A stretch of DNA of 64,000 nucleotides from Hymenobacter sp. APR13 (GTDB lineage: Bacteria; Bacteroidota; Bacteroidia; Cytophagales; Hymenobacteraceae), in assembly GCF_000737515.1 (NCBI RefSeq), contig NZ_CP006587.1, positions 2,661,001 through 2,725,000 on the forward strand. Reading direction: 5' to 3'. The translations under genes and the position numbers were made by a program. Below the pieces are notes generated by a model. That model searched no databases. It was given only the letters and a program-made list of their open reading frames with translations, and had not been told where the DNA came from. Every line of letters begins with the position of its first letter. The stretch's first letter is position 1. This document shows positions 1 to 10,339 of this stretch, one piece after another.

Positions 1-1
1 A

Positions 2-349
<348 letters not shown>

Positions 350-372
350 GTTCGTAGTTGCTTAAGTAAGAG

Positions 373-409
373 AAGCCGGCCGGAGAAATCCGGCCGGCTT
401 TTTCTTTTT
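373..409 (+). terminator. Rho-independent terminator of rpoC
   Basis: Perfect 12-bp GC-rich stem (373-384 with 389-400) closed by a GAAA tetraloop and followed by a T-rich run to 409. It starts 24 bases after the rpoC stop codon. Confidence 0.95.
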
Positions 410-466
410 CGGTAGTTTTAACCATTCGGCCCACTAACACGGCAGCCGTTCCCGTAAACTCTTCCA

Positions 467-811
467 ATGAACCAACCCAACCACCCCGACGCCGACGCGG
501 CCCAGCCGCAAGACCCCAACGCCATCAACATCGAGCTGTCGGAAGACATTGCCGAGGGCGAGTACGCCAACCTGGCCATGATTGCGCACAGCAGCAGCGA
601 ATTCGTCATCGACTTCATCCGGCTGATGCCGGGCGTGCCGAAGGCCAGAGTGAAGGCGCGCATCATCCTCACGCCCGAGCACGCCAAGCGCCTGCAGGCC
701 GCTTTGGCCGAAAACCTGGAGCGCTACGAGCAGGCCAACGGCCCCATCAAGCAGCAAAACGACTCGCCGATGTACCCGATGGGCTTCGGTGGGAAGATAG
801 GGGAGGCGTAA
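467..811 (+). CDS. DUF3467 family protein
   Basis: A 114-residue acidic protein. Residues 18-95 match the DUF3467 pattern as I know it: IELSEDIAEGEYANLAMIAH, then an SSSEFVIDFIRLMPG block and the KARVKARIILTPEHAKRL block. No signal peptide or membrane segment is visible, so it should be cytoplasmic. The function of DUF3467 is unknown. In Bacteroidota it often sits next to rpoC, as here, but it is separated from rpoC by a strong terminator and followed by its own terminator, so it is probably transcribed alone. I see no clear promoter in the 57 bases upstream. Confidence 0.9.
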   Translation: MNQPNHPDADAAQPQDPNAINIELSEDIAEGEYANLAMIAHSSSEFVIDFIRLMPGVPKARVKARIILTPEHAKRLQAALAENLERYEQANGPIKQQNDSPMYPMGFGGKIGEA

Positions 812-835
812 TAATTCGAATAGTACCACGTAGGT

Positions 836-874
836 CAGGGCTTTTATCGGGAAGATAGAAGCCCTGGCTTTTTT
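836..874 (+). terminator. Rho-independent terminator of the DUF3467 gene
   Basis: Stem formed by CAGGGCTT (836-843) and AAGCCCTG (859-866), extended inward by TATC (845-848) with GATA (854-857), followed by a run of Ts to 874. Confidence 0.85.
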
Positions 875-1019
875 AGGTGCAATTGGTACGCCGTGGAATC
901 CGACGGACAACGGGAATCCACGACTGGCAGCGGCTGTTGGCGTAGGAAGGTGAATTTTGGGCTTGCAGGGCGCTTAAAACCGCACCGGACGATTACCTAA
1001 AACAAACTATTCCAACTCG

Positions 1020-1051
1020 TTTGCTATTTCACCCTGACTTTTCTACCTTTG
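1020..1051 (+). promoter_or_regulatory. Bacteroidota-type promoter of the str operon
   Basis: A -33 element TTTG (1020-1023) and a -7 element TACCTTTG (1044-1051) are separated by 20 bp, close to the known consensus for the primary sigma factor of this phylum. The start codon of rpsL lies about 48 bases downstream, leaving a leader of roughly 40 nt. Confidence 0.85.
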
Positions 1052-1099
1052 CAAGCCTAATTTTTGGGAGAGAACCCTCCTTGACAAAACATTCCGTAG

Positions 1100-1522
1100 A
1101 TGCCTACCATCAACCAGTTAGTACGAAAAGGCCGCGAGAAGCTGACGACGAAGTCGAAGTCGCCGGCTCTTGACTCGTGCCCGCAGCGCCGTGGCGTTTG
1201 CACCCGTGTGTACACCACCACGCCTAAGAAGCCGAACTCGGCTATGCGTAAAGTGGCCCGTGTGCGCCTCACCAACGGCAAAGAAGTTAACGCCTACATT
1301 CCCGGTGAAGGCCACAACCTGCAGGAGCACAGCATCGTGCTGATTCGTGGTGGTCGTGTGAAAGACCTTCCCGGTGTGCGTTACCACATCATCCGTGGTG
1401 CTCTTGACACCGCTGGTGTTAACGGCCGTACGCAGCGCCGCTCGAAGTACGGTGCCAAGCGTCCGAAGCCAGGCCAGGCTGCTCCAGCCGGCAAAGGCGC
1501 TCCTGCTAAGAAGAAAAAGTAA
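1100..1522 (+). CDS. rpsL: 30S ribosomal protein S12
   Basis: S12 (140 residues) shapes the decoding centre of the small subunit. The family blocks are intact: [11 protein letters not shown] at the N-terminus, [22 protein letters not shown], and [17 protein letters not shown]. Both lysines whose substitution gives streptomycin resistance in other bacteria (in PKKPNSA and GRVKDLPG) are wild type, so no rpsL-based resistance is expected. A Lys/Ala/Pro tail of about 15 residues extends the C-terminus. It is the first gene of the str group and has a consensus promoter upstream. Confidence 0.98.
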   Translation: MPTINQLVRKGREKLTTKSKSPALDSCPQRRGVCTRVYTTTPKKPNSAMRKVARVRLTNGKEVNAYIPGEGHNLQEHSIVLIRGGRVKDLPGVRYHIIRGALDTAGVNGRTQRRSKYGAKRPKPGQAAPAGKGAPAKKKK

Positions 1523-1608
1523 TTGAAACCGAGTGAGGTAGCGCGCAGTGCTGGATAGCACATGGTTCTTATCCCACTTGCCCGCTGCCTCAGCTCATTT
1601 CTACACCC

Positions 1609-2076
1609 ATGAGAAAGTCAAAACCAAAGAAGCGCATCCTCCTGCCCGACCCCAAGTTCAAGGAGACGCTGGTTACCCGTTTCGTCAACTACATGATGTA
1701 CGACGGGAAGAAAAACCTTGCCTACACCATTTTCTACGATGCCTGCGAGCTTGTTGAGCAGCGCACCAAGGAAAGCGGCGTGGAGATGTGGCGCAAAGCC
1801 CTCAACAACGTAATGCCGACCGTAGAAGTGAAGAGCCGCCGCGTAGGTGGTGCTACCTTCCAGGTTCCGATCGAAGTACGTCCTGACCGTCGTATTGCTG
1901 TTGGCTCGAAGTGGCTGATTCAGTACGCTCGTCGTCGTGGCGAAAAGACCATGAAGGACAAGCTGGCTGGCGAAATCATCGCCGCTGCGAAAGGTGAAGG
2001 TGCTGCCGTGAAGAAAAAAGACGACACGCACCGGATGGCTGAAGCCAACAAGGCCTTCTCGCACTTCCGCTTCTAA
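1609..2076 (+). CDS. rpsG: 30S ribosomal protein S7
   Basis: S7 (155 residues, normal for the family) nucleates assembly of the 3' domain of 16S rRNA and lines the E site. The N-terminal MRKSKPKKR, the [12 protein letters not shown] helix region, the [16 protein letters not shown] block and the C-terminal [20 protein letters not shown] are characteristic. It lies 86 bases after rpsL in the same direction, with no terminator between them, so co-transcription is expected. Confidence 0.98.
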   Translation: MRKSKPKKRILLPDPKFKETLVTRFVNYMMYDGKKNLAYTIFYDACELVEQRTKESGVEMWRKALNNVMPTVEVKSRRVGGATFQVPIEVRPDRRIAVGSKWLIQYARRRGEKTMKDKLAGEIIAAAKGEGAAVKKKDDTHRMAEANKAFSHFRF

Positions 2077-2178
2077 ATAAATGAGTGCCTAAGTGAATGG
2101 GCCGCCCCTTGATTTGGTTAACTCCACACCTCGGTAGCTGCCTGTTCACCAAACACACATTCACTCATTCAACTAGAC

Positions 2179-4323
2179 ATGGCTGTTAATAAAGATCTGC
2201 AATACCTCCGGAACATCGGGATTATGGCGCACATCGATGCTGGTAAAACCACCACGTCGGAGCGCATTCTCTACTATACCGGTAAGACCCATAAAATCGG
2301 GGAAGTGCACGAAGGTGCCGCCACGATGGACTGGATGGAGCAGGAGCAGGAGCGTGGTATCACCATCACGTCGGCTGCTACTACCACCTTCTGGAACTAC
2401 CCCACCGATGCCCAGGGTGATCCGACTGCTGACACCAAGCAGTACAAGATCAACCTCATCGACACCCCCGGCCACGTTGACTTCACGGTAGAAGTAGAAC
2501 GTTCGCTGCGTGTGCTCGACGGCGCTGTGGCCCTGTTCTGCGCCGTATCCGGCGTAGAGCCCCAGTCGGAAACCGTATGGCGTCAGGCTGACAAGTACAA
2601 GGTGCCCCGCATCTGCTTCGTCAACAAGATGGACCGTGCCGGTGCTGACTTCTTCAAAGCTGTAAACGAAATCAAAGAGAAGCTGGGCGCTAACCCCGTT
2701 CCTCTGCAGATTCCAATCGGCGCTGAAGACACGTTCAAAGGCGTAGTTGACCTGCTCACTGGCAAAGCCATTGTGTGGGACGACGCTACCCAGGGCAAAT
2801 CGTACCACGAAATCCCGGTTCCCGAGGATCTGGTGGATACCGTAGCCGAGTGGCGCGAGAAGCTGGTTGAAAGCGTAGCTGAGTACGACGATACGTTGAT
2901 GGAGAAATTCTTCGACGATCCGGACTCCATCACCCGCGAAGAAATGATGGTCGTAATCCGCAAAGCGGTTATCGACATGAAGTTCTCGCCCGTAATGTGC
3001 GGCTCGGCCTTCAAAAACAAAGGTGTACAGTCGATGCTGGACGGCGTAATGGCCTACCTGCCGTCGCCGCTGGACATGCCCCCCATCATCGGTACCGACC
3101 CCGACACGGGCGCAGAAATCGAGCGTCACCCCGACAACTCGGAGCCTTTCACGGCCCTGGCGTTCAAAATTGCTACCGACCCCTTCGTGGGCCGTCTGTG
3201 CTTCTTCCGCTGCTACAGCGGCGTGCTGGACGCTGGCTCGTACGTGCACAACAACCGCACGAACAAGAAAGAGCGTATCTCGCGTCTCATGCAGATGCAC
3301 TCCAACAAGCAGAACCCGATTGACAAAATCCAGGCGGGTGACATTGCTGCGGGTGTAGGCTTCAAAGACATCAAAACCGGTGACACGCTGACCGACGAGA
3401 AGTCGCGCGTAGTACTGGAATCGATGAGCTTCCCTGAGCCGGTAATCGGTTACGCCATCGAGCCTAAGACCCAGGCCGACATGGACAAGATGGGTATGGC
3501 TATTGCCAAACTCGTTGAGGAAGACCCAACGCTGGTAGTACAGACCGACCCCGAGACGGGCCAGACCGTACTGAAAGGCATGGGCGAGCTTCACCTCGAA
3601 ATCATCATCGACCGGATGCGTCGGGAGTTCAAGGTGGAAATCAACCAGGGTGCTCCTCAGGTAGCCTACAAAGAGATTCTGACCAAGTCGGTAGAGCACC
3701 GCGAAACCTACAAGAAGCAGACCGGTGGTCGCGGTAAGTTTGGCGACATCGTGTTCGAACTCGGTCCGAAACTGACCGACCCAGAGAAACCAGGTCTGGA
3801 GTTCGTAAACGATATCACCGGTGGTGTTATCCCACGCGAATTCATCGCACCAGTTCAGAAAGGCTTCGAAGAAGCTATGAAGAACGGTCCGTTGGCTGGC
3901 TTCCCCATCGAAGGCATGCGTGTGCGTCTGTTCTACGGTTCTTACCACGATGTTGACTCGGACGCCCTGTCGTTCGAACTCGCTGCCCGTGGTGGTTTCC
4001 GTGAGGCTGGCAAGCAAGCTGGTCCGAAACTGCTCGAGCCAATTATGGCAGTAGAAGTAGTTTCGCCCGACGAGTACACGGGTTCGGTAACCGGTGACCT
4101 GAACCGTCGCCGCGGCATCATGAAAGGCATGGACACCAAAGGTGGCGCCAACGTAATCAAGGCTGACGTTCCGCTGTCGGAGCTGTTCGGCTACGTAACT
4201 ACGCTGCGTACCATCTCGTCGGGTCGGGCTTCGGCTTCGCTGACCTTCTCGCACTACGACCAGGTACCAACCAACCTTGCTGAAGGCATCATTGCCAAGC
4301 AGAAGGGCAACGCCATTCGCTAA
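2179..4323 (+). CDS. fusA: Translation elongation factor G
   Basis: EF-G (714 residues) is the GTPase that drives ribosomal translocation. The GTP-binding motifs are clear: G1 AHIDAGKTT near residue 17, the G2 region RGITITSA, G3 DTPGHVDF near residue 95, and G4 NKMD near residue 150. Domains II to V follow in normal order and the GGRGKFGD stretch of domain IV is present. A short insertion ([15 protein letters not shown]) sits between G2 and G3, as is common in this phylum. tuf, which follows fusA in E. coli, is absent here; rpsJ follows instead, the usual Bacteroidota order. Confidence 0.98.
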   Translation: MAVNKDLQYLRNIGIMAHIDAGKTTTSERILYYTGKTHKIGEVHEGAATMDWMEQEQERGITITSAATTTFWNYPTDAQGDPTADTKQYKINLIDTPGHVDFTVEVERSLRVLDGAVALFCAVSGVEPQSETVWRQADKYKVPRICFVNKMDRAGADFFKAVNEIKEKLGANPVPLQIPIGAEDTFKGVVDLLTGKAIVWDDATQGKSYHEIPVPEDLVDTVAEWREKLVESVAEYDDTLMEKFFDDPDSITREEMMVVIRKAVIDMKFSPVMCGSAFKNKGVQSMLDGVMAYLPSPLDMPPIIGTDPDTGAEIERHPDNSEPFTALAFKIATDPFVGRLCFFRCYSGVLDAGSYVHNNRTNKKERISRLMQMHSNKQNPIDKIQAGDIAAGVGFKDIKTGDTLTDEKSRVVLESMSFPEPVIGYAIEPKTQADMDKMGMAIAKLVEEDPTLVVQTDPETGQTVLKGMGELHLEIIIDRMRREFKVEINQGAPQVAYKEILTKSVEHRETYKKQTGGRGKFGDIVFELGPKLTDPEKPGLEFVNDITGGVIPREFIAPVQKGFEEAMKNGPLAGFPIEGMRVRLFYGSYHDVDSDALSFELAARGGFREAGKQAGPKLLEPIMAVEVVSPDEYTGSVTGDLNRRRGIMKGMDTKGGANVIKADVPLSELFGYVTTLRTISSGRASASLTFSHYDQVPTNLAEGIIAKQKGNAIR

Positions 4324-4344
4324 CACCGCTTTCATTCAATAGAC

Positions 4345-4650
4345 ATGAACCAGAAGATTCGCATCAAACTCAAATCCTACGACCACAATCTGGTGGACAA
4401 ATCGTCGGAGAAGATTGTGAAGGCGGTGAAGGCTACGGGCGCTATCGTAAGCGGTCCGATTCCCTTGCCGACCATCAAGGAAAAATTCACCGTGCTCCGT
4501 TCGCCCCACGTGAACAAGAAGAGCCGGGAGCAATTCCAGCTCTGCACCTACAAGCGTCTCGTTGACATCTACTCGACTTCGTCGAAAACCGTAGATGCAC
4601 TAATGAAGCTGGAGCTGCCAAGCGGCGTTGACGTTGAAATCAAAGTCTGA
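4345..4650 (+). CDS. rpsJ: 30S ribosomal protein S10
   Basis: S10 (101 residues) belongs to the 30S head and doubles as NusE in transcription antitermination. [14 protein letters not shown] at the N-terminus, [28 protein letters not shown] in pieces through the middle, and the C-terminal [11 protein letters not shown] are diagnostic. It is only 21 bases after fusA, so it belongs to the str unit. A terminator and then a new promoter separate it from rplC, so here S10 is not the first gene of the rplC operon. Confidence 0.97.
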   Translation: MNQKIRIKLKSYDHNLVDKSSEKIVKAVKATGAIVSGPIPLPTIKEKFTVLRSPHVNKKSREQFQLCTYKRLVDIYSTSSKTVDALMKLELPSGVDVEIKV

Positions 4651-4675
4651 GGACTGATTTAGTCAGCTCATTACC

Positions 4676-4715
4676 GAAACACCCCACTGGTTCTGCGCAG
4701 CCGGTGGGGTGTTTC
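4676..4715 (+). terminator. Terminator after rpsJ
   Basis: Perfect 12-bp stem (4676-4687 with 4704-4715) extended by three further pairs, one of them G-U, around a 10-base loop (4691-4700). The 3' arm ends in a T-rich stretch. It closes the str unit before the rplC promoter. Confidence 0.85.
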
Positions 4716-4853
4716 ACTTTATGGCGGATGCCGGAAATGGTAAAAGCCAATTTCTGCCGCGCGGGTATCGGGTAGGAGAGGGGGTAACAAGGGCTAAAGC
4801 GGTGACACTGAAAATATTTCAGAAGGTAGCTATTATATAACATAACAATTTCC

Positions 4854-4897
4854 TAGCTTTGCACTCCCATTCCGAAAACGCCACTCGGGCGTTTTCG
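4854..4897 (+). promoter_or_regulatory. Promoter -7 element and 5' leader hairpin of the rplC operon
   Basis: A -7 element TAGCTTTG (4854-4861) is present; no TTTG is seen at the -33 spacing. Transcription would start near 4866-4869. Immediately after that a perfect 10-bp hairpin (4873-4882 with 4888-4897, loop ACTCG) would form at the extreme 5' end of the message, 28 bases before the rplC start codon. It may stabilise the mRNA or serve as an autoregulatory leader; the sequence does not tell which. Confidence 0.7.
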
Positions 4898-4925
4898 TGT
4901 GCGTCTTTTACTAAACCCAAACAGA

Positions 4926-5546
4926 ATGCCTGGCATCATCGGTAAAAAAATCGGTATGACAAGCCTCTTCACTCCGGACGGGAAGAACATTCCCTGCACG
5001 CTCATCGAAGCAGGTCCGTGTGTGGTGACGCAGGTTAAGACCATCGAAACGGACGGCTACACGGCCATCCAGCTCGGTTACGGCGAGAAAAAAGCAAAGA
5101 ACACCACCAAAGCACTGGCGGGTCATTTTGCCAAAGCCGGAACTACTCCCAAACGCAAACTCGTTGAGTTCCGCACGGATGAAGTAGCCAACTTCGCTGC
5201 TGGCAGCGAAGTAAACACTTCCCTCTTCGAGGAAGGTGAATTTGTTGACGTAGTTGGTACGTCGAAAGGCAAAGGTTTCCAGGGCGTTGTGAAGCGTTAC
5301 AACTTCGCCGGTGTTGGTGGCCAGACTCACGGTCAGCACAACCGCGGCCGTCACCCCGGTTCTATCGGTGCCTGCTCGTGGCCTTCGCGCGTATTCAAAG
5401 GAATGCGCATGGGTGGCCGCATGGGCAACGACCGGGTGAAAGTGCAGAACCTGAAGGTGATGCGCATTGTAGCCGACAAAAACCTCATCGTGGTGAGCGG
5501 CTCGATTCCCGGTGCCAAGAACTCTTTCGTGGTCCTGGAAAAATAA
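4926..5546 (+). CDS. rplC: 50S ribosomal protein L3
   Basis: L3 (206 residues) nucleates large-subunit assembly and reaches toward the peptidyl transferase centre. The start at 4926 gives [12 protein letters not shown], the usual N-terminus; an upstream in-frame GTG at 4899 would fall in the leader hairpin and add nine unrelated residues. The [13 protein letters not shown] block, the [16 protein letters not shown] loop and [15 protein letters not shown] are intact. It is the first gene of a tight run ending at rpsN. Confidence 0.97.
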   Translation: MPGIIGKKIGMTSLFTPDGKNIPCTLIEAGPCVVTQVKTIETDGYTAIQLGYGEKKAKNTTKALAGHFAKAGTTPKRKLVEFRTDEVANFAAGSEVNTSLFEEGEFVDVVGTSKGKGFQGVVKRYNFAGVGGQTHGQHNRGRHPGSIGACSWPSRVFKGMRMGGRMGNDRVKVQNLKVMRIVADKNLIVVSGSIPGAKNSFVVLEK

Positions 5547-5554
5547 CCTTGAAG

Positions 5555-6193
5555 ATGGAACTGTCAGTATATAACATCAAAGGCGAAGACACCGGCCGCA
5601 AGGTTACGCTGTCTGACGCCATCTTCGGTCTGGAGCCGAACGAGCACGTGATGTACCTCGACGTGAAGCAGTACCTGGCCAACCAGCGCCAGGGTACGCA
5701 CAAGTCGAAGCAGCGCAACGAAGTGCACGGCACCACCAAGAAACTGAAGAAGCAGAAAGGCACGGGCGGCGCCCGCGCTGGCTCGATGAAATCGGGTGTG
5801 TTCGTAGGTGGTGGCCGGATTTTCGGTCCTGAGCCCCGCGACTACGGCTTCAAGCTCAACAAAAAGACCAAGCGTCTCGCTCGTCTGTCGGCTCTCTCGA
5901 CGCTGGCGAAAGACGGCAAAGTAGCCCTGGTGGAGAATATCTCCCTGTCGGCTCCTAAGACCAAAGACTTCCTCTCCATCCTCGCAGGTCTGAAGCTGAA
6001 CAACGGCAAGAAGACTCTGCTGGTGACCGGCGAAGTAGACAAGAACGTGGTTCTGTCGGCCCGCAACATCCAGAAGGTAAAAGTGTCGACGCCCGTAGCG
6101 CTCAACACCCACGACCTGCTGAACACCGACACGCTGCTGCTGTCGGAAGCTGGCCTGACGGCATTGGAACAACTCTATACCACTGCTGAATAA
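5555..6193 (+). CDS. rplD: 50S ribosomal protein L4
   Basis: L4 (212 residues) lines the peptide exit tunnel. The ATG at 5555, eight bases after rplC, gives MELSVYNIKGEDTGRKVTLS, a typical N-terminus. The tunnel-loop region with KQRNEVHGTTKKLKKQKGTG and the GARAGSMKSGVFVGGGRIFG stretch is conserved, as is PRDYGFKLNKKTKR. The stop codon overlaps the rplW start codon (TAATG), which suggests translational coupling. Confidence 0.97.
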   Translation: MELSVYNIKGEDTGRKVTLSDAIFGLEPNEHVMYLDVKQYLANQRQGTHKSKQRNEVHGTTKKLKKQKGTGGARAGSMKSGVFVGGGRIFGPEPRDYGFKLNKKTKRLARLSALSTLAKDGKVALVENISLSAPKTKDFLSILAGLKLNNGKKTLLVTGEVDKNVVLSARNIQKVKVSTPVALNTHDLLNTDTLLLSEAGLTALEQLYTTAE

Positions 6194-6480
6194 TGAGCAC
6201 GCTGAAAAAACCCATCGTGACCGAGAAGGCCACGGGCCTGAACGAGCAAGGCAAATACGTTTTCGAAGTAGAGCGTAGCGCCAACAAAGTTCAGATCAAA
6301 AAGGACATCGAGCAGTTCTATGGCGTGACGGTAACGGGCATCAGCACGATCCGCACCAATGGAAAAGTGAAGTCCAAGTTCACCAAAGGTGGTTCGGTAT
6401 CGGGCCGCCGCGCACATGGCAAGAAAGCCATCGTGACGGTGAAGGAAGGCGAGGTTATCGACTTTTACAGCGGCATCTAA
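6193..6480 (+). CDS. rplW: 50S ribosomal protein L23
   Basis: L23 (95 residues) sits at the exit-tunnel mouth, where trigger factor and the signal recognition particle dock. LKKPIVTEKATGLNEQGKYVFEV in pieces and the YGVTVTGISTIRTNGK block identify the family. The start codon shares one base with the rplD stop. Length is normal. Confidence 0.96.
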   Translation: MSTLKKPIVTEKATGLNEQGKYVFEVERSANKVQIKKDIEQFYGVTVTGISTIRTNGKVKSKFTKGGSVSGRRAHGKKAIVTVKEGEVIDFYSGI

Positions 6481-6523
6481 GCTGCGCCCTTTTCTGCATA
6501 AGAGCATTTCCTAAGCAAGAGTA

Positions 6524-7351
6524 ATGGCACTCAAAAAACTAAGACCAACATCACCGGGTCAGCGCTTCCGCATTGCACCGGCCTTCGACGAGATTACGAC
6601 GTCGACGCCGGAGAAGTCGCTGTTGGCACCCATGAAAAACTCCGGTGGCCGCAACAACTCGGGCAAAATGTCCAACCGCTACATCGGCGGTGGGCACAAA
6701 GCCAAGTATCGTATCATCGACTTCAAGCGTGACAAGGCCTCGGTGCCAGCCACGGTGAAGACGATTGAGTACGATCCGAACCGTACGGCCCGTATCGCCC
6801 TGCTTCAGTACGCCGATGGCGAGAAGCGTTACATCATCGCCCCAGCCGGCGTTGAGGTAGGTGCTACGGTCGTGTCGGGTTCGGGTGTAGCCCCCGAAGT
6901 AGGCAACGCCCTGCCGCTGCGCGAAATCCCGCTCGGTACCATCGTCCACAACATCGAGCTGATGCCCGGTAACGGTGCCGCTATGGCTCGTTCGGCTGGC
7001 ACCTACGCTCAGCTGGTGGCCCGCGAAGACAAGTACGCCACGCTGAAATTGCCTTCCGGCGAGATGCGCATGGTGCTTGTTACGTGCATGGCCACGGTAG
7101 GCACGGTATCCAACGGCGACCACATGAACGTTCGTCTGGGTAAAGCCGGCCGCAACCGCTGGTTGGGTCGTCGCCCACGTGTTCGTGGTGTAGCCATGAA
7201 CCCTGTCGATCACCCAATGGGTGGTGGCGAAGGCAAATCGTCGGGTGGTCACCCACGTAGCCGTAACGGTATCTTCGCGAAAGGTCAGAAGACCCGTAAC
7301 AAGAACAAGTACTCCGAGCAGCTCATCGTTAACCGCAAAGGCAAGAAGTAA
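6524..7351 (+). CDS. rplB: 50S ribosomal protein L2
   Basis: L2 (275 residues) is essential for subunit joining and peptidyl transfer. The basic N-terminus ([14 protein letters not shown]), [19 protein letters not shown], and the C-terminal [20 protein letters not shown] loop with its conserved histidine are all present. It lies in the S10 run, 43 bases after rplW and three bases before rpsS. Confidence 0.98.
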   Translation: MALKKLRPTSPGQRFRIAPAFDEITTSTPEKSLLAPMKNSGGRNNSGKMSNRYIGGGHKAKYRIIDFKRDKASVPATVKTIEYDPNRTARIALLQYADGEKRYIIAPAGVEVGATVVSGSGVAPEVGNALPLREIPLGTIVHNIELMPGNGAAMARSAGTYAQLVAREDKYATLKLPSGEMRMVLVTCMATVGTVSNGDHMNVRLGKAGRNRWLGRRPRVRGVAMNPVDHPMGGGEGKSSGGHPRSRNGIFAKGQKTRNKNKYSEQLIVNRKGKK

Positions 7352-7354
7352 GCA

Positions 7355-7633
7355 ATGGCACGTTCACTAAAAAAAGGGCCGTACATTGACTTCCGGCTCG
7401 AGAAGAAAGTAACGGCAATGGATGAGTCCGGCAAAAAGTCGGTGGTGAAGACCTGGTCGCGCCGCTCGATGATTTCGCCTGATTTCGTTGGCCACACCTT
7501 CGCCGTTCACAACGGCAATAAGTTCATCCCGGTATATGTTACGGAGAACATGGTAGGACACAAGCTCGGTGAGTTTGCTCCAACCCGCAACTTCCGTGGA
7601 CACATTGCCAAGAAAGATAAAGGCAAGCGCTAA
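7355..7633 (+). CDS. rpsS: 30S ribosomal protein S19
   Basis: S19 (92 residues) is a head protein that pairs with S13 near the A-site finger. [29 protein letters not shown] and [15 protein letters not shown] are diagnostic. It is packed between rplB and rplV with gaps of two or three bases. Confidence 0.97.
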   Translation: MARSLKKGPYIDFRLEKKVTAMDESGKKSVVKTWSRRSMISPDFVGHTFAVHNGNKFIPVYVTENMVGHKLGEFAPTRNFRGHIAKKDKGKR

Positions 7634-7635
7634 TC

Positions 7636-8118
7636 ATGGAAGCAACCGCTAAACTCCGCAACGTTCCCACCTCGCCGCGCAAGATGCGCCTGGTGGCCGA
7701 CATGGTTCGTGGTCAGAAAGTGACCCGTGCGCTGGGCCTGCTGAAATTCGAAGCCAACTCGGGCGCTGCCCGTGTTGAAAAGCTCCTCCTCTCGGCTCTT
7801 GCCAACTGGCAGCAGCACAACGAGGATGAGCGCATCGAAGACGCTAACCTCTACATCAAAGAGATTTTCGTGGATGAAGGCCGTCAGCTGAAGCGTCTGC
7901 GCCCCGCCCCTCAGGGCCGTGGCCACCGCATCCGCAAGCGCAGCAACCACGTGACGCTGGTGATTGACACGAAAGTAGAGCGTCTGGGCAGCAAAGCTGC
8001 TACCCAGAAAGCTGCTGAAACGAAGACCACCGAAGCCAACGCTGAAGCCAAGCCAAAGACCACGCGTCGTAGCTCGGCTAAGAAATCCACTGAAACCAAG
8101 GCAGAAGCCACCGCATAA
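7636..8118 (+). CDS. rplV: 50S ribosomal protein L22 with C-terminal extension
   Basis: L22 forms part of the exit-tunnel constriction. The core (residues 1-115) is standard: [30 protein letters not shown] and the tunnel hairpin ending [18 protein letters not shown] (here [20 protein letters not shown] in pieces). At 160 residues it is longer than the usual 110-120; the extra 40 or so residues are a disordered Lys/Thr/Ala/Glu-rich tail. Similar tails occur on S3 and L17 in this window. Confidence 0.96.
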   Translation: MEATAKLRNVPTSPRKMRLVADMVRGQKVTRALGLLKFEANSGAARVEKLLLSALANWQQHNEDERIEDANLYIKEIFVDEGRQLKRLRPAPQGRGHRIRKRSNHVTLVIDTKVERLGSKAATQKAAETKTTEANAEAKPKTTRRSSAKKSTETKAEATA

Positions 8119-8123
8119 GCACT

Positions 8124-8993
8124 ATGGGACAGAAAGTAAATCCGGTTGGCTTCCGTCTGGGCGTCATTAAAGGATGGGACTCGAACTGGTACGGCGGCAA
8201 GGACTTTGCCGACAAACTGGTGGAGGACGAAAAAATCCGCAAATACATCATGGCTCGTATCCCGAAAGGTGGCATTAGCCGCATCGTGATTGAGCGTACG
8301 CTGAAGCGCATCACCATTACCATCAACACGGCTCGTCCGGGTGTGGTAATCGGTAAGGGTGGCGCTGAAGTGGATAAGATCAAAGACGAACTGAAGCAGA
8401 TCACCAGCAAGGACGTTCAGATCAACATCTTCGAAATTAAGCGTCCGGAACTCGACGCCAAGCTGGTAGGTGAGAGCATTGCTCAGCAGCTGCAGGCTCG
8501 TATCTCGTTCCGCCGTGCCATGAAGATGAGCATTCAGGCTGCTATCCGTGTTGGTGCCGAAGGCATCAAGATCCAGTGCGGTGGCCGTCTGGGCGGTGCT
8601 GAAATTGCCCGTTCCGAGCAGTACAAAGAGGGCCGTACGCCGCTGCACACGCTGCGCGCCGATATCGACTACGCTTTGTCGGAAGCTCAGACCGTGTATG
8701 GCAAAATCGGTATCAAGGTATGGATCATGCGTGGTGAAGTGTTCGGCAAGCCCGACCTGTCGCCTAACCAGGTTCCTGCCAACCAAGGCAACGACACCCG
8801 TGGTGGCGACCGTGGCCCACGCGGCGAGCGTGGCGACCGTGGTGGTGACCGTGGCCCGCGCCGCGACCGTAACGACCGTGGTGGTGACAACCGTGGCGGT
8901 GCAGGTGCCGCCGGTGGTGGCCAGCGCCGTGGCGGTGGTGCCCCAGGTGGTGCCAACCGTGGTGGTCAGGGCAGTGGCGCTCCGCGTCGCTAG
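8124..8993 (+). CDS. rpsC: 30S ribosomal protein S3 with Gly/Arg/Asp-rich C-terminal tail
   Basis: S3 lies at the mRNA entry channel and, with S4 and S5, takes part in mRNA unwinding. The KH-domain signature ([18 protein letters not shown], near residue 73) and the C-terminal block [18 protein letters not shown] with [13 protein letters not shown] are intact. From about residue 215 to 289 the protein carries an extra low-complexity tail of RGG- and RGD-like repeats rich in Gly, Arg, Asp and Asn, so it is far longer than E. coli S3 (233 residues). The tail is encoded by highly repetitive GGTGGC/CGTGGT-type codons. Confidence 0.97.
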   Translation: MGQKVNPVGFRLGVIKGWDSNWYGGKDFADKLVEDEKIRKYIMARIPKGGISRIVIERTLKRITITINTARPGVVIGKGGAEVDKIKDELKQITSKDVQINIFEIKRPELDAKLVGESIAQQLQARISFRRAMKMSIQAAIRVGAEGIKIQCGGRLGGAEIARSEQYKEGRTPLHTLRADIDYALSEAQTVYGKIGIKVWIMRGEVFGKPDLSPNQVPANQGNDTRGGDRGPRGERGDRGGDRGPRRDRNDRGGDNRGGAGAAGGGQRRGGGAPGGANRGGQGSGAPRR

Positions 8994-9030
8994 TCGTTTC
9001 TTTTCTTCAGAAATTCAATTTCAATAAATC

Positions 9031-9456
9031 ATGTTACAACCGAAAAGGACCAAGTATCGCAAGATGCAAAAGGGTCGCGTATCAGGCCTCGCCTACCGCG
9101 GCAGCTCCATTGACTTCGGTTCTTTCGCTATTAAGTCGTTGGAAGTGGCTTGGATTACGGCTCGCCAGATTGAGGCAGCCCGTATCGCCATGACCCGCGC
9201 CATGAAACGCGAAGGGCAAGTTTGGATCCGCATTTTCCCTGACAAGCCGATCACCAAGAAGCCGGCTGAAGTGCGGATGGGTAAAGGCAAAGGCTCGCCC
9301 GAGTATTGGGTAGCCTGCGTGAAGCCCGGCACTATCATGTTCGAGTCAGACGGCGTTTCGCTGGAAGTGGCGCAGGAGTCGCTGCGCCTGGCAGCCCAGA
9401 AGCTGCCGGTTCGGACTCAGTTTGTTGTTCGTCGCGACTACGTAGAAAGCAAGTAA
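9031..9456 (+). CDS. rplP: 50S ribosomal protein L16
   Basis: L16 (141 residues) helps position A-site t[33 protein letters not shown], and [22 protein letters not shown] with [16 protein letters not shown] are characteristic. It ends two bases before rpmC. Confidence 0.97.
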   Translation: MLQPKRTKYRKMQKGRVSGLAYRGSSIDFGSFAIKSLEVAWITARQIEAARIAMTRAMKREGQVWIRIFPDKPITKKPAEVRMGKGKGSPEYWVACVKPGTIMFESDGVSLEVAQESLRLAAQKLPVRTQFVVRRDYVESK

Positions 9457-9457
9457 G

Positions 9458-9670
9458 ATGAAGAACGCCGATATCCGCGCCCTTTCGCTGGAAGAACTGA
9501 ACCAGCAAGTAAAGACCGAAAAAGCCAATGGCCAGACGCTGCGCTTCGCGCACGCCATCTCGCCCCTGGAAAACCCGATTCGCCTGAAGCAAAGCCGCAA
9601 GAACGTCGCCCGTCTGTTGACCGAGCTGACCCGTCGCGAGAACGAGCAGGCTAATAACACTGCTAACTAA
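9458..9670 (+). CDS. rpmC: 50S ribosomal protein L29
   Basis: L29 (70 residues) neighbours L23 at the tunnel exit. The [19 protein letters not shown] start and the [29 protein letters not shown] region, seen in pieces, fit the two-helix family. It lies tightly between rplP and rpsQ. Confidence 0.95.
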   Translation: MKNADIRALSLEELNQQVKTEKANGQTLRFAHAISPLENPIRLKQSRKNVARLLTELTRRENEQANNTAN

Positions 9671-9672
9671 CG

Positions 9673-9966
9673 ATGGCAAGCAACGAAGAACAGCAGGCTA
9701 CCTCCGCTACGGAAGAGCGGAACCTGCGGAAAGAAATCATCGGGCGCGTTTCCTCCTCCAAAATGGACAAGTCCATCACGGTGATTGTGGAAAGCAAAAT
9801 GAAGCACCCGATCTACGGCAAGTTCGTTACCAAGTCGACCAAATTCATGGCCCACGACGAGAACAACGAATGCGGCGAAGGCGACACGGTACGCATCATG
9901 AGCACGCGTCCGCTGAGCAAGAACAAACGCTGGAGACTGGTAGAAATCGTAGAACGCGCCAAGTAA
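9673..9966 (+). CDS. rpsQ: 30S ribosomal protein S17
   Basis: S17 (97 residues) binds the 5' domain of 16S rRNA. An acidic Ser/Glu/Thr-rich leader of about 15 residues precedes the normal core [39 protein letters not shown] and [19 protein letters not shown] follow. It lies two bases after rpmC and one base before rplN. Confidence 0.96.
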   Translation: MASNEEQQATSATEERNLRKEIIGRVSSSKMDKSITVIVESKMKHPIYGKFVTKSTKFMAHDENNECGEGDTVRIMSTRPLSKNKRWRLVEIVERAK

Positions 9967-9967
9967 G

Positions 9968-10336
9968 ATGATACAGCAAGAATCCCGTCTGACCGTCGCT
10001 GATAACAGCGGCGCCAAAGAAGTTCTTTGCATTCGTGTCCTCGGTGGCACGGGCAAGAAATACGCCAGCGTAGGCGACAAGATTGTAGTAGCCATCAAAT
10101 CGGCTATTCCTTCCGGCAACGCTAAAAAAGGCACTGTATCGAAAGCAGTGGTTGTTCGCACGAAGAAAGAAGTACGTCGCAAGGACGGTTCTTACATTCG
10201 TTTCGACGACAATGCTGCCGTACTGCTCAACAATAACGACGAGCCCCGCGGTACCCGCATCTTCGGCCCCGTGGCCCGTGAACTGCGCGAGAAGCAGTTC
10301 ATGAAGATCGTTTCGCTGGCTCCTGAAGTTCTCTAA
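9968..10336 (+). CDS. rplN: 50S ribosomal protein L14
   Basis: L14 (122 residues, the standard length) forms an intersubunit bridge. [27 protein letters not shown], and the C-terminal [20 protein letters not shown] with [11 protein letters not shown] are highly conserved. It opens the spc-type block. Confidence 0.98.
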   Translation: MIQQESRLTVADNSGAKEVLCIRVLGGTGKKYASVGDKIVVAIKSAIPSGNAKKGTVSKAVVVRTKKEVRRKDGSYIRFDDNAAVLLNNNDEPRGTRIFGPVARELREKQFMKIVSLAPEVL

Positions 10337-10339
10337 GCA

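Noticed and set aside
2173..4335. A 720-codon open frame on the minus strand covering all of fusA.
   Set aside because: It mirrors fusA, its protein is low in recognisable motifs, and GC-biased codons commonly leave the opposite strand open.
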